Positions 1 through 6,203 of a DNA stretch of 8,573 bases are shown one piece after another. Numbering within the stretch: position 1 is the stretch's first letter; each line of letters starts with the position of its first letter. The notes below the pieces were generated by a model. The model was not told where the DNA came from, made no database searches, and was given only the letters and a program-made list of their open reading frames with translations. The DNA is from Anaerolineales bacterium (GTDB lineage: Bacteria > Chloroflexota > Anaerolineae > 4572-78 > NAK82), in the NCBI GenBank assembly GCA_024643945.1, contig JAHELX010000234.1, positions 393-8,965 on the forward strand. The letters are read 5' to 3'. A program made the translations under genes and the position numbers.

Positions 1-1
1 C

Positions 2-628
2 CTGTCCGGCCTCGTGCCGGGACTGATCGCCATGGGCCACGGCGACATCGTCCTGAACGCCTGTTTCCATCGGGCGAACTTCCGCCTGCTGCCCGGGATC
101 GCGCAACTGGCGCAGGACTGGGGCACGAAGCTGAACCTGTCCCCGTATACCGACCTGCGCACGGGCAACCGGCTGCTCAACCTGCGCCATCCGCAGGACA
201 CCCGGGAACTCGATGCGATCATCGACCGGCTCTACGCCCCGGACAGCGGCTTCGGCAACATCATGACCAGCGAAGTGGTCATGCGTCGCTTCGGCGATTT
301 CTACAAGACCGGGTTCACGCCCGGCTGCCAGGCCGGCCGCCGCTATCTCGTCGTCAATCCGGACGGCAGGCTGACGCCGTGCGCCATGCACGTCGACACA
401 CGGTACGCCACGCACGAGGGGCTGCTGGCGGGATTCGTGCAGAACAACCGTTGCGAGGAGTGCTACATTTCCTCGCGCGCGAACACCGAGAAATCGTTCC
501 GCGAACTGCTGACGGACAACCTGCGCTTCGTGGCCATGTCCAGGAATGCGAGCCGACAAGGGCACGCGAGCGGTTCAGGCGTACCTGTTCTTGATCGGGG
601 AGGCGAGAGACCGCCCTTCCCAACCTAA
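2..628 (+). CDS. Radical SAM/SPASM-type protein, 3' fragment (5' end outside window)
   Basis: The reading frame is open from the first bases of the window, so the N-terminal part, including any CxxxCxxC [4Fe-4S]/SAM motif, lies upstream and is not seen. The visible part is about 208 residues. It ends in a cysteine-rich segment resembling a SPASM auxiliary-cluster domain: GCQAG, then about 16 residues later PDGRLTPC, then RCEEC. The order GCxAG, V-x-PDG-x-x-PC and CxxC is typical of radical SAM maturases and other SPASM proteins, where these cysteines bind an extra Fe-S cluster. The last 35 or so residues after the CxxC are Gly/Arg/Pro-rich and look unstructured. The GTG at 14 is simply an internal valine codon. 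Of the first 20 codons, 19 end in G or C, like the kinase downstream and unlike the heme genes. The substrate cannot be inferred. The SPASM assignment rests on cysteine spacing only. Confidence 0.65.
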   Translation: MSGLVPGLIAMGHGDIVLNACFHRANFRLLPGIAQLAQDWGTKLNLSPYTDLRTGNRLLNLRHPQDTRELDAIIDRLYAPDSGFGNIMTSEVVMRRFGDFYKTGFTPGCQAGRRYLVVNPDGRLTPCAMHVDTRYATHEGLLAGFVQNNRCEECYISSRANTEKSFRELLTDNLRFVAMSRNASRQGHASGSGVPVLDRGGERPPFPT

Positions 629-634
629 AGTGTC

Positions 635-643
635 TGGTATACA
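635..643 (+). promoter_or_regulatory. Possible extended -10 promoter for the kinase gene
   Basis: TGGTATACA matches the extended -10 pattern TGnTATAAT at five of six hexamer positions. It lies just after the TAA of the upstream gene and about 77 bases before the kinase start. No convincing -35 hexamer sits 16-18 bases upstream, which an extended -10 can tolerate. This is a pattern match only. Confidence 0.3.
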
Positions 644-670
644 CTGTACCGCGTCCAACCAAGCCCGCCC

Positions 671-696
671 CAGGCAGGTCTCCGCTGACCTGCCTG
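671..696 (+). terminator. Perfect 10-bp hairpin in the kinase leader
   Basis: CAGGCAGGTC (671-680) is the exact reverse complement of GACCTGCCTG (687-696), with a 6-base loop. A short run TTCCCCCTT follows instead of a clean T tract. It could end transcription from the upstream radical SAM gene, or be a structured leader, since it is 23 bases upstream of the kinase start and close to its ribosome binding site. The inverted repeat is seen directly, while its role is inferred. Confidence 0.4.
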
Positions 697-719
697 TTCC
701 CCCTTCCCTGGAGATCCGC

Positions 720-1670
720 TTGATCGGCAAGACCCTGGCCCACTACGAAATCACCGGCCCCCTCGGCAAAGGGGGCATGGGCGAGGTCTTTCGGGCCCGT
801 GACACCAAACTCGGTCGCGAGGTCGCCATCAAGGTCCTCCCGGCCGAAATGTCCCGGGACCCCGAGCGCCTGGCCCGCTTCGATCGCGAGGCCCGCAGCC
901 TGGCCACCCTGCAGCACGCCAACGTCGCGAGCATCTACGGCTTCGAGACCGCCGGGGACACCCGCTTCCTCGTCATGGAACTCGCCGACGGCGAAGACCT
1001 GAGCGCGCGACTGCAGCGCGGAGCCCTGCCTGTCGAGGAAGCCGTCGATCTGGGCATCCAGTTGGCGACGGGCCTGGCCGCGGCCCACGCCGTGGGCATC
1101 ATCCACCGCGACCTGAAGCCGGCGAACATCAAGATCTCGGCCGACGGGCGGCTCAAGGTTCTGGACTTCGGCCTCGCCCGCGCCTACGGCAACGACGAAA
1201 GCTCCGCCTCCGGCCCGGAGCATTCGCCGACCCTGACGGCGATGACCCAGCCCGGCGTCATCCTGGGCACCGCGGCCTACATGTCCCCCGAGCAGGCCCG
1301 CGGCAAGCACGTCGATCACCGCGCCGACATCTGGGCTTTCGGGGTGGTGCTCTTCGGAATGCTGACCGGCCAGCGCGTCTTCGAGGGCGAAACCGTTTCG
1401 GACACGCTGGCCGGCGTGCTGCGGGCCGAGGTGCCCTGGGACCAACTCCCCAAGCACACGCCGCCCTCCCTGCGGCGGCTGCTGGACCGCTGCCTCGAAC
1501 GCGACCCCGCGCGCCGCCTGCAGGCCATCGCCGAGGCCCGCATCACCCTGGAAGACCTGAAGGCCGGGCGCAGTGACGAAGCGGCGCCTGCGTCCGCCTC
1601 CGGCCCGACCCGCTTCCGCCGCGAGAGGGTATTCTGGCTCGTGGCCGTCGCCGCCCTGCTGGCTTTTTGA
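720..1670 (+). CDS. Ser/Thr protein kinase (Hanks/PknB type), C-terminally truncated at its membrane helix
   Basis: A eukaryotic-like protein kinase that would phosphorylate Ser/Thr on cytoplasmic targets. From the TTG at 720 (GGAG at 710-713, 6-base spacing) the product is 316 residues. An upstream start at 546 would overlap the previous gene and add unrelated residues. Motifs in order: glycine loop GKGGMGEVF (16-24), catalytic Lys38 in AIKVL, Glu57, HRDLKPANI (129-137) with catalytic Asp131 and Asn136, DFG (149-151), and GTAAYMSPEQARG with the SPE version of the APE motif. All core catalytic residues are present. A linker (about 283-300) is followed by RRER and a hydrophobic run (304-316) that starts a transmembrane helix. 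The gene then stops after only about 12 residues of the helix. Relatives normally continue into a large extracytoplasmic TolB/WD40 or TPR region. The truncation coincides with the hemC junction at about 1664, so the last codons and the TGA are probably not native. Confidence 0.88.
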   Translation: MIGKTLAHYEITGPLGKGGMGEVFRARDTKLGREVAIKVLPAEMSRDPERLARFDREARSLATLQHANVASIYGFETAGDTRFLVMELADGEDLSARLQRGALPVEEAVDLGIQLATGLAAAHAVGIIHRDLKPANIKISADGRLKVLDFGLARAYGNDESSASGPEHSPTLTAMTQPGVILGTAAYMSPEQARGKHVDHRADIWAFGVVLFGMLTGQRVFEGETVSDTLAGVLRAEVPWDQLPKHTPPSLRRLLDRCLERDPARRLQAIAEARITLEDLKAGRSDEAAPASASGPTRFRRERVFWLVAVAALLAF

Positions 1671-1954
1671 ATGGGTTGGGAGGTGGCTGTTCAGCGCCTG
1701 TCGCTGCCTACGCAGATTGTAGGTCTCCCAAGGGGACCGATGGGCAGGCGGGGAAACACAATGGACTTGTGCTCCGGCTGCGGGGGCTGGTTGCCAGCCT
1801 CGACGGGCGGCAGGTGGTGCGCGTCGCCGCTGATGGGTCGTCTGAGGAGCCAGAGCAATTGGGCTACCGCCTGGCCCAGGAAGCCCTGGCCCAGGGCGCC
1901 AGCGCGATAAACTTGCCTGGGCGAGCTGCGCCAGGATTGGAGACCATCGGATGA
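1664..1954 (+). pseudogene. hemC: Porphobilinogen deaminase (hydroxymethylbilane synthase), 3' fragment only
   Basis: Porphobilinogen deaminase joins four porphobilinogen molecules into hydroxymethylbilane. Only the last 96 or so residues are here. The frame begins FLNGLGGGCSAPVAAYA, matching the conserved region around the cysteine that carries the dipyrromethane cofactor (Cys242 in E. coli). It continues through a typical domain 3 with GLVASLDGRQVVRV and LGYRLAQEALAQGA. About 240 N-terminal residues expected of the family are missing. Immediately upstream is the kinase in another frame, and homology begins exactly where the kinase ends. The TTG at 1667 is an internal leucine codon, not a start. 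The stop overlaps the hemD start as ATGA (1951-1954), a normal coupling that suggests the 3' end is native. In the first 20 codons only 9 end in G/C, against 17 of the last 20 kinase codons. It is either a broken gene or an artefact of contig joining. Confidence 0.85.
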
Positions 1955-2718
1955 GTCAGGAACTGACCGGCCGGCGGGTAGTCGTCACCCGGCCTCAAGA
2001 CCAGTCCCAGGAACTGTGCGACCGTCTGCAAGCCTTAGGTGCTGAGCCTATTATCTTCCCGGTGATTGCTATCGCCCCACCGGAACCAGACGGTCCGGTG
2101 GACCATGCTATCGCCCGGCTGGACAGCTATGATTGGATCATCTTTACCAGCGTCAACGGGGTGAAGTATTTTTGGGCGCGGCTGCTGGAGCATCCCACTC
2201 AACGCTCAATCTCTGGCCCTAAGATTGCCGCGATCGGCCCTGCCACTGCCCAGACCTTACGCCAGCAGGGCGTCTCGGTTCACCTGATGCCCGCCGAGTA
2301 CCGAGCCGAGGCTATCCTGGACGAAATTGGCGAGGTGACCGGGTTGCATATCTTGCTCCCCCGCGCCGATATCGCCCGCCCCGTCCTGGCCGACGGCCTA
2401 TGCGCCATGGGCGCCCGGGTGGACGAAGTCCCGACCTACCATACCGTTCGGGGTAATCCTCCCCAGGCTGCTTTCGATGCTCTGCATGCGGGTGTGGACG
2501 TGATCACCTTCACCAGTTCCTCCACCGTCCGTAACTTCGTCGCGCTGACAGATGGCCTGGATTACGGCGATCCGCTCATCGCCTGCATCGGCCCTGTGAC
2601 CGCAGCCACCGCCCGAGAACTGGGCCTGCATGTAGACGTTGTGGCTGAAGAGTATACCATTGACGGCTTGCTAGAGACGCTGAAACTGATGGACATAGGC
2701 ATGAAACGTAAAGCGTAA
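1951..2718 (+). CDS. hemD: Uroporphyrinogen-III synthase
   Basis: Cyclises hydroxymethylbilane to uroporphyrinogen III with inversion of ring D, the step after HemC. At 255 residues it has the usual family length. Low-conservation family landmarks are visible in order: VVTRPQDQ (11-18), FTSVNGV (65-71), AAIGPATA (93-100), LLPRAD (135-140), YHT at 163-165 (position of the conserved tyrosine), FTSSSTVRNF (187-196), and ACIGPVTAATARELG (211-225). These fit the two-domain Rossmann-like fold. The ATG overlaps the hemC stop by four bases, so translation is probably coupled. The final residues MKRKA and the TAA come from the heptamer repeat array at 2700-2734, so the repeat has set or replaced the native C-terminus. 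Identification is firm because both motifs and neighbours agree. Confidence 0.95.
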   Translation: MSQELTGRRVVVTRPQDQSQELCDRLQALGAEPIIFPVIAIAPPEPDGPVDHAIARLDSYDWIIFTSVNGVKYFWARLLEHPTQRSISGPKIAAIGPATAQTLRQQGVSVHLMPAEYRAEAILDEIGEVTGLHILLPRADIARPVLADGLCAMGARVDEVPTYHTVRGNPPQAAFDALHAGVDVITFTSSSTVRNFVALTDGLDYGDPLIACIGPVTAATARELGLHVDVVAEEYTIDGLLETLKLMDIGMKRKA

Positions 2719-2734
2719 AACGTAAGGCATAACC
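2700..2734 (-). repeat. Degenerate heptamer array (left member of first inverted pair)
   Basis: Five consecutive 7-base units can be read on the + strand: CATGAAA, CGTAAAG, CGTAAAA, CGTAAGG, CATAACC. On the opposite strand these have the same style as the TTTTACG units at 2934-2954. The stretch 2713-2723 is an exact 11-base inverted match to 2945-2955. The array contains the last codons and stop of hemD. Confidence 0.7.
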
Positions 2735-2826
2735 ATCGTACCTGGTACGTCACGCCTTTACATAGTTACCCGACAAGATTAGCATTATGCGCGAGAATTA
2801 TACCTGCCCAAGTGCAGGCATTATAT

Positions 2827-2903
2827 GACTCACGGACAGAAAGAAACACGGACTTGAATTCCTCTTATATTACTTTGTCCGTGTTCCTTTCCGTCCGTGA
2901 GTC
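2827..2903. repeat. Long inverted repeat (27-bp arms, 23-base loop)
   Basis: The left arm 2827-2853 and right arm 2877-2903 are complementary at 25 of 27 positions. The loop 2854-2876 is AT-rich. Both mismatches become G-U wobble pairs if the minus strand is transcribed, and A-C mismatches if the plus strand is. There is no T tract, so it is not a standard terminator. It lies between the heptamer arrays at 2700-2734 and 2934-2975. The arms contain repeated CACGGAC/GTCCGTG words. It is probably a small non-autonomous palindromic element. No ORF is present in 2719-2991. Confidence 0.75.
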
Positions 2904-2933
2904 GAAAATTTAGTGCGGCTTGGCCGCGTTATG

Positions 2934-2975
2934 TTTTACGTTTCACGTTTTACGCAGTACGCAATACGCAATACC
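2934..2975 (+). repeat. Degenerate heptamer array (right member of first inverted pair)
   Basis: Six exact 7-base steps: TTTTACG, TTTCACG, TTTTACG, CAGTACG, CAATACG, CAATACC. The later units are the same words found in the array at 8514-8569. The array ends three bases before the GAGGAG ribosome binding site (2979-2984) of the next gene, so it forms most of that gene's leader. Confidence 0.8.
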
Positions 2976-2991
2976 CTTGAGGAGCGCTTGA

Positions 2992-4194
2992 ATGAATCTT
3001 ATTCGTCAACCAGTGTATGATCTGAACGAACGTCCCTTTATGATTATCTGGGAGACCACCCAGGCTTGCGACCTGGCTTGCCGCCATTGTCGGGCCGAAG
3101 CGCAACCGGAACACGACCCTATGGCCCTTTCGACCGAGGAGGCCAAACGCCTGCTTGACCAGGTGGAGAGCTTTGGCCGGCCACGACCGATCTTCATCTT
3201 CACCGGTGGCGATCCCTTTAAGCGCGTCGACCTCTTTGAATTGGTGCGCTATGCCGCCGAGATCGGCCTGCCGCCTGCTGTGTCCCCCTCGGGCACGCCT
3301 CTGCTGACCGCCGACAACCTGCGCCGGCTCAAAGAGGCCGGGACCAAAGCCATCTCTCTCAGTATTGATGGTTCTACTGCCGAACGTCACGACGATTTCC
3401 GCCGCGTGCCTGGCTCCTTCCAGTGGACGACCGGCGGCTGGCGTGCCGCTCGCCAGATGGGGCTGAAATTGCAGATCAACACAACTGTCACCCGCTACAA
3501 CTTGCACGACTTGCCCAACCTCTTCCGGATAGTGCAGGAGCTAGGCGCGATGACCTGGAGCCTGTTCTTCCTGGTGCCTACCGGACGCGGCCGGCAGGAA
3601 GACGAAGTCTCTCCTGCTGAATACGAAGCGGTGATGCACTTTCTGTACGACGTATCGAAATACATCAGCGCCAAGACCACCGAGGGGCATCATTACAAGC
3701 GAGTCGTCTTACAGCGGACCATCCTCGAAGAGAAAGGGGCTGCGTTGGAGGACTACATGCCTCTACACCCGGTCTACGATGAACTGAAAGCAGGGCTGGA
3801 TCAGGTGGTAAGAGAGGTGGGGTTGCAGCCGCGCGAGGTTGGCATCCATCGCACGCCGATGCACATCAACGCTGGCAATGGCTTCGTTTTCGTCTCCCGC
3901 CGAGGCGACGTCTTCCCCAGTGGCTTTTTGCCGCTGAGCGCGGGCAACGTGCGCAACCGCTCGCTGGTAGAAATTTATCGCGACGCGCCCCTTTTCCGTG
4001 ACCTGCGCGACACCGAGAAATACGGCGGGCGCTGCGGCTTGTGTGAATTCGTGGGGGTGTGCGGTGGTTCCCGCTCTCGCGCCTACGCCGTCACGGGTGA
4101 CCCGCTGGCCGAAGAGCCGTTCTGTACCTACGAGCCAGGCACCTTCCCCTTCCAGAAGGAATTAGCCGAGCGCCTGGGGCACAACTCAGCCTAA
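2992..4194 (+). CDS. Radical SAM/SPASM-domain protein of TIGR04053 type, AhbC/AhbD/NirJ-like
   Basis: A 400-residue radical SAM enzyme that would use S-adenosylmethionine and a [4Fe-4S] cluster for radical chemistry. The cluster motif is Cys26-x3-Cys30-x2-Cys33 (ACDLACRHC), with the SAM-binding GGDP at 72-75. The C-terminal SPASM-like part has Cys348, Cys351, Cys357 and Cys378 in the pattern CxxCxxxxxCGGSRSRAYAVTGD. This closely resembles heme-tailoring enzymes AhbC/AhbD and NirJ. Where many SPASM domains have a Cys (G-D-V-x-P-C) this protein has Ser310 (GDVFPSGFLP), so it may bind one auxiliary cluster or bind it differently. The start is fixed by GAGGAG at 2979-2984, 7 bases upstream. It sits between hemD and hemB, so a tetrapyrrole substrate is likely. 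The reaction is not known from sequence. Its stop codon TAA is also the left target-site copy of the element at 4195-4282. Confidence 0.88.
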   Translation: MNLIRQPVYDLNERPFMIIWETTQACDLACRHCRAEAQPEHDPMALSTEEAKRLLDQVESFGRPRPIFIFTGGDPFKRVDLFELVRYAAEIGLPPAVSPSGTPLLTADNLRRLKEAGTKAISLSIDGSTAERHDDFRRVPGSFQWTTGGWRAARQMGLKLQINTTVTRYNLHDLPNLFRIVQELGAMTWSLFFLVPTGRGRQEDEVSPAEYEAVMHFLYDVSKYISAKTTEGHHYKRVVLQRTILEEKGAALEDYMPLHPVYDELKAGLDQVVREVGLQPREVGIHRTPMHINAGNGFVFVSRRGDVFPSGFLPLSAGNVRNRSLVEIYRDAPLFRDLRDTEKYGGRCGLCEFVGVCGGSRSRAYAVTGDPLAEEPFCTYEPGTFPFQKELAERLGHNSA

Positions 4195-4282
4195 GAGGGT
4201 GTCTGAAAAGTCGTGGGGTGGGCTTTCTAGCCCGCCTGGGCAGCCTTTCCAGGCTGCCCCACCCTGCTTTTCAGACACCCTC
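4195..4282. mobile_element. MITE-like fold-back element with 16-bp terminal inverted repeats and TAA duplication
   Basis: GAGGGTGTCTGAAAAG (4195-4210) is perfectly inverted at 4267-4282. Direct TAA copies flank it at 4192-4194 and 4283-4285, as expected of a 3-bp target-site duplication. The interior can form two more hairpins: 4220-4233 (5-bp stem, 4-base loop) and 4238-4259 (perfect 9-bp stem, 4-base loop), giving a three-way-junction fold. It is 88 bp with no coding capacity. Ends starting GAG-GTGTCTGAAAA and TNA duplications resemble IS5-superfamily elements (IS1031/IS427-like), which I infer as the mobilising family. It could also attenuate transcription between the radical SAM gene and ywiC-like gene, although no T tract follows. 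Confidence 0.75.
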
Positions 4283-4295
4283 TAAACGAACTGGG

Positions 4296-4330
4296 GAAGA
4301 TTGAAGATTATAGGATTAGAGCATAGAGCA
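4296..4330 (+). repeat. Short heptamer-periodic stretch before the ywiC-like gene
   Basis: Seven-base steps read GAAGATT, GAAGATT, ATAGGAT, TAGAGCA, TAGAGCA, that is two tandem duplications of different heptamers around one odd unit. The 7-base period matches the other arrays in this window, but the words differ. It forms the leader of the next gene and overlaps its ribosome-binding region. Confidence 0.5.
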
Positions 4331-4336
4331 GGAACT

Positions 4337-5182
4337 ATGACCGAGATCACCGTTGGCCGCCGAAAAATTTTTCGTAAGAGCCTGGTTATCCCCACTGAGC
4401 ACGGCTCGTGGTCGTGGCTGCTGGTGCCCTTTTTTGTGGGGGCGGCCGTCGCCGGGACAATAGTAGGGGACGGCGGCCGCCCGGCGCTGCTACCGTTAGT
4501 TTTGACCATGGTTGGGGGACTATGCGCCTTCCTGGTGCGCCAGCCAGCGACTGCCTGGCTGCGGATACGTCAAGGCCGGGCCAGGCGTGTAGATGAGCCG
4601 CTGGCCGCCGGCTGGACTCTGGGCCTGGCATCGGTGGCTGGACTTTGCCTGGTAGGTCTGCTAGCCCTGGGTCGGACTGCCCTCTTGTGGCTGGTGATAC
4701 CCTTTGCCGCGGTACTGCTCCTTTACCTGGGGGCCGCGCGTAGCGGCCGTGCTGGGATGCGAGCTTTGCGCATGGAGCTGATCGGCGCCGTCGGCCTGGC
4801 GTTGATGGCTCCCGCCGCTGTTATTGCCGCCACCGGCCGTCTGAACGCATCGATGTGGGCTCTGTGGGGGCTGATGGCGATTCAGAACGCTCTGGGCGTC
4901 CTTTACGTTCGTCTCCGCCTGGCCGACACACACCGGCGACCTGCCAGCCGTTCTATCGTGTTGTGGGGTCACGCCATTGGCCTGGCAGCCGTGGTGATCG
5001 CCGGGGTGCTGGCCTGGGTGCCGCTACCGGCGACACTCCCCTTCGCCGGGGTCCTGCTCCGAGCGGTTTGGGCCGTCCGTCAGTCCCGCCCGGTGCTCGA
5101 TGTGCGCCGTTTCGGTTTCACCGAGGCAGGGGTTGAAGTGTTGAGCGGTGCACTGATCGCAGCCAGTTATTGGCTGACTTAA
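4337..5182 (+). CDS. YwiC-like integral membrane protein
   Basis: A 281-residue protein with many hydrophobic segments (roughly 26-44, 49-67, 94-111, 115-131, 148-166, 172-190, 207-226, 228-246 and 265-280), so it is in the cytoplasmic membrane. The N-terminal [17 protein letters not shown] (19-35) matches the P-x-x-HG-x-W signature of the YwiC-like family, named after Bacillus subtilis YwiC. The C-terminal [16 protein letters not shown] also fits. The biochemical role of the family is not established, and some members sit beside respiratory or heme genes, as here. I chose ATG 4337 with AGGA at 4330-4333. The TTG at 4301 would start inside the repeat-like leader and add 12 residues before the conserved region. 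It ends 25 bases before hemB and is probably co-transcribed with it. A link to heme or respiratory metabolism is inference from position. Confidence 0.8.
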   Translation: MTEITVGRRKIFRKSLVIPTEHGSWSWLLVPFFVGAAVAGTIVGDGGRPALLPLVLTMVGGLCAFLVRQPATAWLRIRQGRARRVDEPLAAGWTLGLASVAGLCLVGLLALGRTALLWLVIPFAAVLLLYLGAARSGRAGMRALRMELIGAVGLALMAPAAVIAATGRLNASMWALWGLMAIQNALGVLYVRLRLADTHRRPASRSIVLWGHAIGLAAVVIAGVLAWVPLPATLPFAGVLLRAVWAVRQSRPVLDVRRFGFTEAGVEVLSGALIAASYWLT

Positions 5183-5207
5183 CACACAAAGAGGAGAACC
5201 ACTCACG

Positions 5208-6188
5208 ATGAGCTTTCCTACGACCCGCCCTCGTCGTCTGCGAGCTACGCCTGTCTTGCGCCAGATGGTGCGCGAAACCACCCTGGCGCCTGACGACTTC
5301 ATCTATCCCATGTTCGTCGTCCATGGCCAGGAGGTACGCCGCGAAATCAAGTCTATGCCAGGTGTCCACCAGCTTTCCGTGGACCAGGCTGTCGCCGAGG
5401 CACAAGAGGCCGCCAGGTTAGGTATCCCCTCCATTGTCCTCTTCGGCGTTCCGGCGGTAAAGGACGCCGTCGGCAGCGAGAATTTCTCTGACGAGGGGAT
5501 CGTGCAGCAGGCCACCCGGGCCATCAAGGATGCCCTGCCCGAGTTGATCGTCATTGCGGACGTCTGCATGTGCGAATACACCGACCACGGTCACTGCGGC
5601 ATCGTTCAGGGTGACGAAATCGTCAACGACGCCACCCTGGAAATCTTGCAAGAGGCCGCCGTGTCCTATGCCCGGGCCGGTGCCGACGTAGTTGCTCCAT
5701 CGGGCATGATGGACGGCATGGTGGGGGCCATTCGCTCGGCGCTGGATGCCGATGGTTTTGTGAACGTGAGCATCCTCAGCTATGCCATCAAATATGCCAG
5801 TGCCTTTTACGGTCCTTTCCGTGAGGCGGCCGAAGGCGCACCCAAATTTGGCGATCGTAAGACTCACCAGATGGATCCGGCTAATGCTCGCGAGGCGCTG
5901 CGCGAGTTAGCGTTGGACATCGAAGAAGGGGCGGATATGGTAATGGTGAAACCGGCCCTGCCCTACCTGGACATCATCCGCCAGGTGCGAGACGCCTGCC
6001 ATTTACCGGTAGCAGCTTACAACGTCAGCGGCGAATACGCGATGATCAAAGCCGCCGCTGCCAACGGCTGGTTGAACGAGCCGGCCGTGGTGCTGGAGTT
6101 GCTGACCGGCATCAAGCGTGCTGGAGCTGACCTGATTTTGACCTATCACGCCAAAGACGCAGTCCGTTGGTTAGAAGATAGAGATTAG
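5208..6188 (+). CDS. hemB: Delta-aminolevulinic acid dehydratase (porphobilinogen synthase)
   Basis: Condenses two 5-aminolevulinate molecules into porphobilinogen in the cytoplasm. The 326-residue length is standard. The two Schiff-base lysines are visible: Lys195 in [16 protein letters not shown] and Lys248 in [12 protein letters not shown]. Cys120, Cys122 and Cys130 in [14 protein letters not shown] form the three-cysteine site, so this is a zinc-dependent HemB rather than the magnesium type with aspartates. The [12 protein letters not shown] segment (165-176) and YNVSGEYAM near the C-terminus are also conserved. GAGGAG at 5191-5196 lies 11 bases upstream of the ATG, a rather long spacing. 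hemQ follows after 15 bases, indicating an operon. Confidence 0.98.
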   Translation: MSFPTTRPRRLRATPVLRQMVRETTLAPDDFIYPMFVVHGQEVRREIKSMPGVHQLSVDQAVAEAQEAARLGIPSIVLFGVPAVKDAVGSENFSDEGIVQQATRAIKDALPELIVIADVCMCEYTDHGHCGIVQGDEIVNDATLEILQEAAVSYARAGADVVAPSGMMDGMVGAIRSALDADGFVNVSILSYAIKYASAFYGPFREAAEGAPKFGDRKTHQMDPANAREALRELALDIEEGADMVMVKPALPYLDIIRQVRDACHLPVAAYNVSGEYAMIKAAAANGWLNEPAVVLELLTGIKRAGADLILTYHAKDAVRWLEDRD

Positions 6189-6203
6189 AGAGGAAACTGT
6201 TCG

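Noticed and set aside
354..1457. Long minus-strand ORF of 367 codons opposite the SPASM fragment and kinase
   Set aside because: It is antisense to a clearly recognised kinase, in very GC-rich DNA where antisense frames stay open by chance. Its translation is a low-complexity mix of Gly, Ala, Arg and Val with no recognisable domain.
1667..1954. Separate small gene starting at TTG 1667
   Set aside because: The residues match the interior and C-terminus of HemC, so the TTG is an internal leucine codon of a truncated gene.
2735..2933. Riboswitch upstream of the radical SAM gene
   Set aside because: I could not find a conserved cobalamin, SAM or other riboswitch core. The structure present is a simple long inverted repeat between repeat arrays.
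4195..4290. Classical Rho-independent terminator
   Set aside because: The stem is strong, but it is followed by TCTAAACGAA with no T run. Terminal repeats plus a TAA duplication fit a mobile element better.
4301..4336. TTG 4301 start for the YwiC-like protein
   Set aside because: It would translate the heptamer-periodic leader, and the family-conserved part begins well after ATG 4337.
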